DNA of 64,000 nucleotides, taken from positions 30,380,001 to 30,444,000 of the forward strand of contig NC_088340.1 of assembly GCF_036884655.1 (NCBI RefSeq). The letters run 5' to 3'. A model generated the notes under the pieces. The model was not told the DNA's origin. It searched no databases and saw only the letters and a program-made list of their open reading frames with translations. The stretch's first letter is position 1. Each line of letters begins with the position of its first letter. Positions 12,323 to 22,968 of the stretch are shown one piece after another. Source of the stretch: Musa acuminata AAA Group (Eukaryota > Streptophyta > Magnoliopsida > Zingiberales > Musaceae). The position numbers and the translations under genes are program-made.

Positions 12323-15300
12323 TCATTCGTCGAAAATATGAGGATAAGCTTTTATCATTTCTTCCTCAAGCTCCCAAGTTGTTTCCTCTCCAAAATGATA
12401 TCTCCAGATCACTTTAATTAGAGGGATAACCCAATTCCTCAAGATCTTTTCTTTTTTATCAACAATCTGAGTGGACTCTTCCACATAAGACAAGTCTTTA
12501 TCAATCACCATCGGCTCATACGTAATGATATGAGAGAGATCAGGTATATACTTTCTGATTATTGAAACATGAAATATATCATGGATATGGCACAATAATG
12601 GTGGCAAGGCAATCCTGTAAGCGACAGAACCAACCCTCTCAAGAATCTCAAAAGGTCCAATAAATCTTGGGCTTAACTTTCCTTTCTTCACAAATCTTAC
12701 AATGCCTTTAGAAGGGGAGACCTTTAGGAATATAAAATCCCTGATTTGAAACTCAATATTTCGTCTTCTGTTATCAGCATAACTATTTTGACGACTCTGA
12801 GCAGTCTTTAACCTTTTTCTTATAAGTTAAATTTTCTCAGTAGTCTCTTGTACTTTTTTCTAGTGCTAATAACTTTCTATCGCCAATTTCTTCCCAACAT
12901 ATAGGCGTCCTACACTTTCGCCCATATAAAGCTTCATAAGGAGCCATCTGAATACTTGAATGATAACTATTATTGTAAGTGAACTCAATAAGAGAGATAT
13001 CTTTATCCCATTCACCTTTCCAATCCATAACATAGGCTCGAAGCAAATCCTCAAGTGTTTAAATGGTTCTTTCTGATTGACCATAAGTTTGAGGGTGATA
13101 AGCAGTGCTAAACTTGACTTTAGTCCCAATAGATTCCTATAACCTTCTCCAAAATCTAGATAGAAATCTGGAGTCTCTATTAGAGATTATCTCCTTTGGA
13201 AAACCATGAAGTCTTACTATTTCATTTATATATAAATCTGCAAGCCTATCAAGAGAATAAGTCATATTGATTAGTAGAAAATGTGCAGATTTCGTTAACC
13301 TATCAATGATAACCCAAATAGCATCATGCTTTCTAGAAGTTCTGGGTAGTCCTAAAATAAAGTCCATGGTAATACATTCCCATTTAACAATAGCTTCCAC
13401 TTTCTTTGGATCAACAGATATACCCTTCCATGAAATCACATGGCCTAAGAATGCAATTTCATTCAACTAAAATTCACATTTGTTGAACTTTGCATACAAC
13501 TTCTTTTCTCTTAGTATGGATAATATATTTTTCAAGTGTTCCTCATGCTCCTGATTACTCCTTGAATATACTAATATGTCATCAATGAATACAATCACAC
13601 AATCATCCAAGAATGGTTGAAATATCCTATTCATCAGTTCCATAAAAGCTGTAGGGGAATTAGTTAAACCAAAAGGCATCACTAAGAATTCATAGTGACC
13701 ATATCGAGTTCTAAAAGCTGTTTTTGGAATATCCTCCTTCATGATCTTCAACTGATAGTAACCTGACCTTAAATCAATCTTGGAGAATACTTGTGCACCC
13801 TATAATTGATCAAACAAATCATCAATTCTGGGTAGGGAATACTTGTTTTTTATGGTCACCTGATTCAATTGTCTATAATCAATATAAAGCCTTAACGTTC
13901 CATCCTTCTTGTTAACTAATAGCACCGGAGCACCCCATGGTAAAACATTGGGTCGAATGAAACCCTTATCTAATAGTTCTTGTAGTTGCTTTTTCAATTC
14001 CTCTAGCTCGAGTGGTGCCATTCTATAAGGAGGCTTAGATATTGGGGTTGTCCTAAGGACCAAATCAATAGTAAATTCACCCTCTCTATCTGGAGATAAA
14101 CCAGGTAAGTCATCTGGAAATATATCAGGGAACTCTTTGACCACTGTAATTTCATTTAGGTGAGTTTCTTGATTTGAATGTTCCTTTACACACACCATAA
14201 AACAAAAACAACCCTTCTGCATAAAACGATAAGCTTGAAGTGTTGATATCAAGCAAGGAGGCAAATCATGCCTAATACCCTCAAAATAAAATATAGGCTG
14301 ATCTGGTATGCAGAAAGTAATTATTTTTGTATAGCAATCAACACTAGCATGATAGGAAGACAGCCAATCCATGCCAAGTATAATATCAAAACCCTGGATC
14401 TCTAGGAGAATCGAATCAGCAAGAAGTTCACATTCTCCGATAGAAATCAAACAAGATGGATAAACCAAGTTTGTTGTCAAAGAATCCCCAACAGCAGTAG
14501 TTACATATAACATATAATCTAAGGTTCTAAGTTCAATGCCCAAGTAACAAGCAAAGTGTTGTGAAACAAAAGATAAGTTGGAACCAGGATCAAACAAAAC
14601 TTTCGCATTTCTTTTAGAAACATGAAGAATACCTTCAACCACTGATTTAGAGGCTCTGGAATCTTGTTCAGTAATAGCATATACTCTAGCATGGGCTGTT
14701 GGCTTAGGAGGCAGTGGCTCTTTCTTCTTGTTTAGTGGACAATCTCTTACTTTATGATCTAATTTCCCACAAGCAAAACAAGCTCCAATCATCCGAAAAT
14801 ATTGACTTGTTTCATAATTTAATCCACATTTAGCACATGAATGAGTCCTCTATGGTGGTTTTTCTTTCTCAAATCTGGACATCTTGACCCTCTTATAACT
14901 TGTTTCAGATTCATTCCCTCTCTTACTTTTGCTGATAAACTTCTTATCTTTCTTATCCCTGATTTCTTGAATTTCCTCCAAGTCTCTTTCAATTATCAAA
15001 GCCCTTTCGACCATATCGGCATAAGCTTGGAGTTTTAATGTTGATATTCGACTTCTTATAGCTAGCCTTAGACCCCTTTTAAATTTCTTTGCTTTTCAAA
15101 TTTCATAATCAGTTATATGAGTGGCAAATCTGGAGAGCTCAGTGAATTTGGATTCATACTTTGCAACTGTCAAATTTCCCTAGATGAGATCCAAGAACTC
15201 CAATTCTTTCTGCTCTCTAATACAATTTGGAAAATATTTATCGTTGAACTTTTCTATGAATGCCTTCCATGTGATTGGTTCATGTTTGATTTCAGAAATC

Positions 15301-15641
15301 CTTTTAATCATTCTCCACCGGTGCTCGGCCTCTCCTTCCAACATAAAGGCTGCAAGAGAAACCTTTTGGTCTTCAGGGCAATTTAAGACATCAAATATTT
15401 TTTCTATCTGCATCATCCATCGTTCTGCTATTATTGGATCAGGCTCACTACTAAAACTAGGAGGACTAAGCTTCTTAAACTGTTCAATTCCCAACCCAGT
15501 ATGGTTTGATGCCCCCGTTCTATTATTTCCTCCTTGTTGGACTTGTTGTTGCATCACTTGTGTTATAGTCTCCAGAGTTCTCATAATTCCACTTAATTGA
15601 TCAACAGTAGATGCAATAGGAGAACCAGATGTCCTCGTCAT
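12323..15641 (-). pseudogene. GB internal region 1 gag-pol polyprotein, RT joined to integrase
   Basis: On the minus strand gag starts at 15641 (MTRTSGSP). A retrotransposon gag domain follows, and a CCHC zinc knuckle ([14 protein letters not shown]) at about 14780. The protease site reads DPGSNLSF instead of the usual D-S/T-G. Reverse transcriptase begins near 14080 ([13 protein letters not shown]) and carries the catalytic FIDDILVYS near 13580. RT then joins directly to the integrase core at 13377-13385 (AIVKWE then CITMDF), with RNase H and the integrase zinc finger missing. The C-terminus (12323-12691) has FHVSIIRKY and a chromodomain-like end (PLIKVIWRYH..TTWELEEEM). Lesions include stops in gag at about 15180, a TAG near 13802 and a frameshift near 12860. 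Together these make it non-functional. Confidence 0.9.
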
Positions 15642-15740
15642 CCTCGCTTCCTAAAAACAACAAAAGAGATTTTTTTTTTTATCAATATCTGAATAAAATT
15701 AACTAAACCACCAAATTCTTTTTGTGTATCTAGCATATCA

Positions 15741-15782
15741 AAATAATAATAATAATAATATTAACAATAATAATAATAATTT
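15741..15782. repeat. AAT trinucleotide microsatellite
   Basis: An AAT run, interrupted once, lies in the GB 5' leader between gag and the primer-binding site. The counterpart in internal region 2 at 30538-30586 is longer and uninterrupted. Confidence 0.9.
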
Positions 15783-15805
15783 TAATCTTAGTGATCCTTA
15801 AATCA

Positions 15806-15818
15806 TGCTCTGATACCA
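15806..15818 (-). promoter_or_regulatory. GB primer-binding site, internal region 1
   Basis: On the minus strand the stretch reads TGGTATCAGAGCA, complementary to the 3' end of initiator tRNA-Met, three bases from the LTR end at 15822. This sets the minus-strand direction of GB. Confidence 0.88.
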
Positions 15819-15821
15819 CTC

Positions 15822-16730
15822 TGCCACGCCCCTCTCGAATTTAATTCCCTTTTAGGAGGTGTGAACTAATTCAAGATTGATAATATTTAATTCAACAAAT
15901 AATCCAGGATCCAATCACACATTTGAGGTCACTAAGAAAAATATTCAAGTCATTCACCTCTACAATCCACAATTCACAAAACCTGTGCAGTCTATAATCA
16001 TACATCATGTCACTAGATGATTCTTAAAATCCAAAAGCAACTTAACTAAACCATAACTATATCATAAATCCATAAGGGCGGCAATTAATGCAATCATAAA
16101 ACTAACATGTACTACATGTTTATATCAGTACACAATTTAGACTTAACATTTCCAAAATCCTAACGTAAGAGGTACTTTTCAAATATTTACAAGATACATC
16201 AATCTAGATTTGTCATTGATATTTCATTACACCCAAAAAGAACTTATACAGCATCAACCTATCAAGTACAAAATATTTGCCCCAAAATCTTCTAGTCTTC
16301 CGCTGCCTCAACCCAATTTACACATTTTAGTGAGCGATAAGCTATCCTGAAAAATTTATATAGCAACGGAGTGAGCATATAAAGATCAGCAAATGACTAA
16401 CATATCTATAGCAAAGAGGACAGTTTTCAAACAAATGAGGTATCAAAATACAAAGCGGAGATTCAAGATGAAACAGTAGCATGTTTTGTTTGAATGCAGA
16501 ATTACAATATCGTATCATTCGAAGCACGTTTTATTCATATAATCGAGGAAAGGTAATTGGAGCATATCATTGGCATAAGGAGCATATCGATGACATATGA
16601 TAGTTTTCAAGGTATAACAAAGACTTATAACATTTCAGAAATATATCAAAGAACAAAACATGAATAGAAGCGAAAATGTCACATGACGATGCATTCATTT
16701 CATTCTTATCCAAAGCATGCATAGAAACAT
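15822..16730 (-). repeat. GB middle LTR, first part
   Basis: It starts TGCCACGCCCC and aligns with the left LTR until 16730, where S3 is inserted. The last five bases, aacat, are repeated at 25403-25407 after S3, marking the target-site duplication. The LTR resumes at 25403. Confidence 0.9.
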
Positions 16731-17579
16731 TGTTCAATCTCGTATTTTGATGATGAAACTACTTGATATATGTTTATGATTTAATCTGCGTTTTGAGTGA
16801 CGCAGGATCCTTTGATCAGGATGAGACAATTAAAGCAGGAAAATCATGTTGTGCTGGAGGAACATGTCAGAAGATTGGACGTCGGGCCGGTGGATCGGTC
16901 GACGCATCGACAGAAGGCTTCGGGCCGTGGACTCGGGCATCGGGCCAAGAAGAGCGGGTATTGTGCCAAGGATATCGGAGTTGCTGAGCCAATTGGCTGA
17001 TTGGGCAATAGGCCACAGGAAAGGACGATGCGCCGAAGAATCGAACGAAGCGTCGAGGGACCAATGACATGCCGGACAACTTGGTTAATTGCTTAGGATT
17101 AATTGTCTCGATCGAAGTTTGTTTACATGTGCAGGATTAACTACGATGAAAGTTAGACAAGCAGCAAGAGTTGCGCCGGAGTCAAGTTCATGATCACGTT
17201 GGGAGTTCGAGAGTTCGACGGAAGTTCGGACGGTCATCGGAGGTTCTGCGAGAACAGATCCGAGAAGTCCAGAAGCTTGCCAAGCGAGGCTCGTCGGAAC
17301 TCGCCAAGTGGATCGTCGCAAAGTCCAGGAGTTTGCCGGAAGTCCGCAGGAGCATCACCAAGGGTTCATCGGATGATCGACGGAAGTTCGCCGGAACTCG
17401 CCGGAAGAAGCGATTGACGCACCGAAGCAAAGCTACAGAAATTGTCTTAGATCTAATCATAGTTAGCACATTGATTAAGTTGGAAAATGGGAGGTGATCC
17501 CATTAGCTTAATCTTGGGGCAATTAGGCCCCTGAAAGACTGAAATTGGGCCGAATGGAGCTAACCATTCGGACCCTGAT

Positions 17580-17935
17580 TGCACCAGGAGGTGCAACCGC
17601 CTAGGCCAGGAGGTGGCACCGCTTGGGCTAAGCCTCCCAGCGAGACTGGGCCGTGCAACCTCCCCAGCCAGGAGGTGGCACCACCTGAGCTCAGTCTTCG
17701 AGCTAGACTGGGCGGTGCAACCTCCCTGACAGAGAGGTGGCACCGCCTGAGCTCAGTCTTCGAGCAAGACTGGGCGGTGCAACCTCCCTGACAGAGAGGT
17801 GGCACCGCCTGAGCTCGGTCTTCGAGCTCTGGCAGAGAGGTGCAACCGCCTCAGTCAAGAGGTGGCACCGCCTAGGCTCAGTCTTCGAGCTCTGCCAGGC
17901 GGTGCAACCTCTCCAGTCAAGAGGTACAACCGCCT
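17580..17935 (+). repeat. GC-rich palindromic repeat array in S3 U3
   Basis: About ten imperfect copies of GGAGGTGGCACCGCC and GGCGGTGCAACC alternate with a spacer of the type CTCAGTCTTCGAGC. They lie just upstream of the TATA box. The matching array in the 3' LTR is at about 23818-24173. Apparent reading frames here on both strands arise from the repeat composition. Confidence 0.85.
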
Positions 17936-17994
17936 GATCCCGGAATTCCGGGATTTGATCGTTTTGAGCTCCAAATTTGAATTGGGTTGGGGCC

Positions 17995-18002
17995 TATAAA
18001 TA
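17995..18002 (+). promoter_or_regulatory. TATA box of S3 5' LTR
   Basis: TATAAATA lies in the context GGGGCCTATAAATACCCC, about 1.26 kb into the LTR and directly downstream of the palindrome array. It is the likely core promoter for the S3 transcript. The same box is at 24233-24240 in the 3' LTR. Confidence 0.8.
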
Positions 18003-18873
18003 CCCCACCCATTCAACACTGAAAGTATAGAACACACACTCGAAATCTTGCTATCTTTCTGTGTTTCTTAGAGCTCAAAACTGCTAGTTCTCCTCTTTCT
18101 GTTGTTCAAGTCTTGAGTTGTAAAGAGAGGAGAGAAAGGTCCTGTAAGGGTTGTCTCCTGAGCCCATCAAAAGGAGTGAATCTGTAAAAGGGCAGTTGGC
18201 CTTCGCCTATTGAAGGAAGGCCTCTAGTTGACGTCGGTGACCTCGTCGGTGGAGGAAGCCAAAAGTGGAGTAGGTCAAGACTGACCGAACCACTCTAAAT
18301 CTCTGGTTTGCGTTTATTTTGAGCACTTTATCATTACTGCAAACCTCCTACATAGCTACTGCTCTCTGCGCCTTTACGAACAAGTTTCTAAGTGTTGATT
18401 CTGCATTCAGACGTAAATCGGTGTTTTCATACATTACAGTTTACGATTACGTTTTGTAACTGCAAACTGTCTTCTGCGCTTTTACGAACGAGTTTGTTTG
18501 CAGGTTACATTTACGTTTTGATTCTATTTATAACTGCAAACTGTCTTCTGCAATTTTACGAACGAGTTTCAAGGTTTAGACGAAAATCTGCATTCAGACG
18601 TAAAACTGCATTTAGACGTAAATCGGCTTTCCTCGTACAATCATCAGATTTTAGTTTACGTTTACGTCTTGATTTCAACTGCATATTGCCTTCTGCGAGT
18701 CTACAAACGAGTTTCAAAGTTCAGACGTAAATCTGCGTTTAGACGTAAATCTGCGTTTAGACATAAATCTGCTTTTTGCAGATTAGTGTTTTAGCTGTAT
18801 AATAGCAGCACACTGTCTTTATACTTCTGCTTAAACTGCTTTTGATCTAAACAAGTGATTTACGCAATCTGAG

Positions 18874-18992
18874 CTTAGACGTAAACTGCGCTTAGCCGCA
18901 AACTGTGTTTAGACGCAAACTGCGCTTAGACGCAATCTGCATTTAGATGCAAACTGCGTTTAGACGTAAACTGTGTTTAGACATAAACTGCA
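18874..18992 (+). repeat. 17-base tandem repeat, seven units, in S3 5' LTR
   Basis: Seven head-to-tail units of the type TTTAGACGCAAACTGCG lie downstream of the TATA box, in the transcribed part of the LTR. The 3' LTR has eight units (25129-25264). Looser copies spread upstream to about 18573. Confidence 0.9.
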
Positions 18993-19132
18993 CTTAATCA
19001 TAAGTAATCTTAGAATCGACTTTTGCATCAAAATAGTTTTTATCGAACGAACGCAGCTTTCGTTTTTAATCGCTGAAAGATTTTCGCTGCACTAATTCAC
19101 CCCCCCCTCTTAGTGCTCTCGATCCTAACAAT

Positions 19133-19144
19133 TGGTATCAGAGC
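19133..19144 (+). promoter_or_regulatory. S3 primer-binding site
   Basis: TGGTATCAGAGC follows the LTR end after two bases and is complementary to initiator tRNA-Met. It fixes the + direction of S3. Confidence 0.9.
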
Positions 19145-19180
19145 GGGGTATTTCTCATTTCAGATTTACACCCGAGAGAA

Positions 19181-20191
19181 ATGGCTCTTCAAGAGGGCTT
19201 TTCGGTCTTTCGTCCACCGTTCTTTAACGGATTGGACTATACTTATTGGAAAACTCGAATGAGAGTTTTCTTGATTTCTCTAAATATGGATTTATGGAAT
19301 ATCGTTGAAAACAGTTTTCAACTTCCCTCTAAACCGACGAACGAATGGTCGGATTTGGAGAAGAAGTATTTCTCTTTAAACGCAAAGGCTATGAATGCCT
19401 TATTTTGTGCTTTGGACAAAAATGAGTTCAATCGGATTTCTACGTGCGAAACAGCTTTTGACATTTGGCGAACACTTGAAATCACGCACGAGGGAACTAG
19501 TAGTGTCAAAGACTCGAAAGTTAACTTTTTATTGCATGATTTCGAGCTTTTTCGAATGCAACCAAGCGAGACTATAGGCGACATGTACACCCGTTTCACA
19601 GATGTCGTCAATAGTTTAAGAGCTCTTGGAAAATGTTTTTCAGACTTTGAACTCGTAAACAAGATTTTGCGTTCTCTTTCTAAGAAGTGGGATTCAAAAG
19701 TAACTGCAATACAAGAAGCTAAAAACCTAAGCAACTTACCACTTGAAGAACTAATTGGTTCATTGATGACATATGAAATGGTGCACAATGCACATGATGA
19801 ACATGTTGAACACAATCACCTTCCAAAGAACAGGAAGGATTTGGAACTCTGGACAAATGAATGCCACTTGAGCGATGACTCAAGTGATGAGGACAATGAT
19901 GAACAAAACAACCTTCCAAAGAACAGGAAGGATTTGGGACATAAAACATTTGAAGACCACTCGAGCATAAGCTCAAGTGATGGTGAACTTAAACTACAAA
20001 TGAAACGAAAATTAAAAAGCAAAAAGAATCGAACTACTTGCTTTAAACGCAAGAAGAAGAACAAAAATTGGGATGAATCGAGCTCCTCCGAAGAAGAGAA
20101 AGTCAACAAAAGCAAGGCGGCAAACTACGCCTTGACAGCCTACAATGATGAGGTAATCGAAATCCCCCTAATTTATTTTGAAATTACTTGA
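19181..20191 (+). CDS. S3 gag-like protein without zinc knuckle
   Basis: This is an open frame of 336 codons, 50 bases after the primer-binding site, with ATG at the same place as in S5, S6 and S7. Residues 1-210 match the copia gag (UBN2-type) domain of the other Sireviruses here: PPFFNGLDYTYWKTRM, AKAMNALFCALDKNEF, FDIWRTLE, IGDMYTRFTDVVN, LRSLSKKWDSKVTAIQEA. A segment with LPKNRKDL and a SSDE-type acidic patch is present twice in tandem (from about 19818 and 19911). The C-terminal third is basic then acidic (KRKKKNKNWDESSSSEEE). The CCHC knuckle of the relatives (CYECKKPGH) is absent. Such a protein could assemble or bind autonomous Gag, but that is inference. It is the only fully open long frame of any element in the window. 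Confidence 0.85.
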   Translation: MALQEGFSVFRPPFFNGLDYTYWKTRMRVFLISLNMDLWNIVENSFQLPSKPTNEWSDLEKKYFSLNAKAMNALFCALDKNEFNRISTCETAFDIWRTLEITHEGTSSVKDSKVNFLLHDFELFRMQPSETIGDMYTRFTDVVNSLRALGKCFSDFELVNKILRSLSKKWDSKVTAIQEAKNLSNLPLEELIGSLMTYEMVHNAHDEHVEHNHLPKNRKDLELWTNECHLSDDSSDEDNDEQNNLPKNRKDLGHKTFEDHSSISSSDGELKLQMKRKLKSKKNRTTCFKRKKKNKNWDESSSSEEEKVNKSKAANYALTAYNDEVIEIPLIYFEIT

Positions 20192-22968
20192 TGCTTTCAT
20201 GATGTATTTTTCTCTTTTAGTTTAGAATTAATTTTCTTAAAAATTACATGTTAAAAAAAAATTATTATGATCATACTAAGTAATTTCGAAAATGATAATA
20301 TTGCATATTTTATGATAAACAAATAAAATGATCTTGATTGAAAATATGAAATCATGGTTAAGAAGTAATAATGTGTATTACGTTGATTTCCATTGTTATT
20401 TCTCGATTTTGATTAAAGATCATGTTTGATTTGAAGAAATGCATAATGATGAAATTAAATATTTTGATTAACAATTTTATGCATGAGATTTTAAGCCGAT
20501 GATAAGCATGTGTTATTCTCATGAGTATATTTGAAAAACTATGGCAAAAATGTGCTCAAATGCATGAACGTGTTAAGATTATTTTTCGGACATTCTTGAT
20601 TCAATGTTCAAAACACTTAATTGCCATGATGATTTTATACTATAACATGTTGGAAATTATATGTTTTGGATACATAAATTTTTATGATCATGAGCATGTT
20701 TTATCTTCATAATTGAACTTGAAAATCTATAGCAAAATCTTATCCGAATGCATGAAAGTACTAATTTATTTTTCGGATTCACTTAACAATTGGTATCCTA
20801 ACAATCAGATTTTCTCATACACTTTTGAAAAATATTTTTCTAAAATGGATTTGATGAAATGATTCCTGCTTATAAATTCCATCTTGAAATATGAATGATA
20901 GTGTCTTTGCTTGCAAAGATTTGTTTCACATACATATCTCCTATGATTCATGTGCAGAAAAAGAATTTATAAATCATAATACAATGAGATTTCTTATGCA
21001 AAAATAAAGTGCTTTTGTGATTTTTTGCTAAAGAGAATAATTATTAAAATCATGATCTTGATAATTATAACATGAAGCTCTTTATAAATCAAGATCGTTC
21101 ATTATGCTCCCTACATTTATCAAAAAGGAGTTCTTCAAATGAAATGCAACTTGTCTTTTGATTTCATGATATTTTATGAATTTCGAAATTAATTTTAATG
21201 ACTTGATTATGAGTTTCAAGTGGACGATTTGATTTGAATAAGTTATGTCTAAATCATAATCATGATCTTGCAAAATTGAAATCACAAATAATATCTTTTG
21301 GTATTCATGAATTGATACTCACAATATGAAAGTATTGGTATTCATGACTTGATTTTGATTGAAACATTACATGCTTAAATTAATCATTCTTCTATGTTTC
21401 AAAAATTCTTTAAATACCTTATGTGATGACTGAAAATTAATTTGCTTTATGATGAATCACGAATCATGACTTGATCTATGATATTGAAACATTTTAATCA
21501 TGATTCTTGGTTATATAATTCCTTTGCCCTATTAAAAGGATTTGTTGAATGGATCATGTCCTTCTTGAACTTTCTTGATATCACGACAAGATTTTGTAAT
21601 ATGGCCTGTATAATAATTAAAAAATTTTGGCCATTGATTTCTCCCTTCTTTTCGACAAAAACAAAGGGGAGAAAGCTTTTGCTAGTTAGAACATACAAAG
21701 AAAAACAAGTGCAATCTTGCACATGAAGCAACTGTTGAATTGCCATGATTGAACCTAAGAATCTTGCTATGCTTTTGTGCTTATATGTTGTGATGAAAAT
21801 ACAGCTTCATGTTATAAAAACTTGCATATATTTTAAAATAGCTAGAGCTACTTCTCCTTTTGTTGATGATAAAGGGGGAGAAATATATGAATTGATACTA
21901 TAAGTATCTTCATCATGTCAAGATATCAAGAACTTGCATCGTAATTCTACTTGATGATATCTTGCCATGTGATGAAATGCTACGATTTGTTGCTAAAATG
22001 ATGCATGCAATACTTATGCTTTCTACGTAATGTATTGCATATGATATGAACCTTGATTAAAATTGCCTTGATTTGAATTCAAGGTTTATCTCAATTATGG
22101 AATTCAGAAATAAGAATGATTACTCACCTTTGTCATGATTTAGAAATTGACAGAAAGGGTTTTTCCCTTCTTTTTGACAATGACTAAGGAGGAGATAACT
22201 TGCATGCACAATTCAAGAAGAAAGCAAATTTTCACTTCTCAAAAGAGAAGAAATTGCTATCTTGAACATCTTAAGAAACAAAAAGAACAAAGGTGCTATC
22301 TTGCCTATCTCAAGAAGCAAAACATGCTAACTTGCGCATCTAGCAAAGTGGACAAAATTTTCATATTTCAAGAAGCAAGAGTTGCCTTCTTGAACATCTC
22401 TAAATTGCTAGCTTGCATGTTATAAAAGTGCTATCTTGTATGCTGTAAAACTTGCATATCTAAAACTTGATAGCTTGAATGTTCTAAGCGTGATGTAACA
22501 TTTGCTAAATTTTCTGGCTTCAAAACTGCATGATGATAAAACTTGATATTATGTTTTTCATGCAATGAGTTGAACCAATATCACAAACACTTGATTGTGA
22601 TACTTCTCCTTTTTGTTGATGACAAAGGGGGAGAAGTATGTTGATAAAAGTATGTTGATGACATGACATGTGATGCATAAGTTTATGCATATGTTCATGA
22701 TAACGTGTTGCAAGTATTCATGATGAATATTGCAATGACTTGAATTCAGTTTGAATTCAAGGTTCTATCAATATGGCATATTGATAGGGGGAGTTTGTTT
22801 AAACTCTGGGAGTTAAGATTAACTCCGTTTATGATGACATGTTGCTTAGATTTTTGAATCTAAGAGTTTCTATCAATATGGCATATTGATAGGGGGAGTT
22901 TGTTTAAACTCCGGGAGTTAAGTTTAACTCCGTCATCAAGTGGTTGTCATCATCAAAAAGGGGGAGAT
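20192..22968 (+). mobile_element. S3 noncoding interior (pol deleted)
   Basis: These 2.8 kb are AT-rich without a credible gene. The part at about 20520-20810 matches, in reverse complement, 6400-6654 just downstream of S2 pol. Polypurine modules of the form AAAGGGGGAGAAG recur at about 21871, 22184, 22624 and 22784, before the final tract at 22955-22967 next to the LTR. Confidence 0.8.
22955..22967 (+). promoter_or_regulatory. S3 polypurine tract at the 3' LTR
   Basis: AAAAAGGGGGAGA lies directly before the LTR start TGTTGAATC at 22969. It is the expected plus-strand priming site. Confidence 0.88.

Larger units (their letters stand above)
16731..19130 (+). repeat. S3 5' LTR
   Basis: It runs from TGTTCAATCTCG to GATCCTAACA. 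In order it contains: a ~330-base GC-rich block absent from the S7 LTR (about 16795-17130), a GC-rich array of GGTGGCACCGCC-type palindromes (about 17580-17935), the TATA box at 17995, the hairpin GGTCA..TGACC (18273-18286), and a 17-base tandem repeat near the 3' end. The first internal C should be G by comparison with the 3' LTR. Confidence 0.92.

Noticed and set aside
16763..17079. Several overlapping open frames of 60-90 codons at the start of the S3 LTR, repeated at 23001-23316
   Set aside because: They lie in U3, overlap in several frames on both strands and have no recognisable domain. GC-rich sequence with few stop triplets explains them.
17453..18037. Open frames on both strands in the palindrome arrays (also near 4526-4765, 38902-39204, 58380-59074)
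   Set aside because: The translations are repeats of the palindrome motif itself (such as RWHRL or GGATS). They track the DNA repeat rather than a gene.
18874..18992. CRISPR-like regular short repeats
   Set aside because: Units are directly adjacent with no unique spacers and lie in a plant LTR. This is a simple tandem repeat.
19131..19145. tRNA gene remnants at the LTR borders
   Set aside because: Only 12-13 bases complementary to the tRNA-Met 3' end are present. These are primer-binding sites.
19318..20115. Long antisense frames opposite S3 gag (165 and 99 codons)
   Set aside because: They mirror a well-supported gag frame and have no known domain; similar shadows lie opposite gag in S7.
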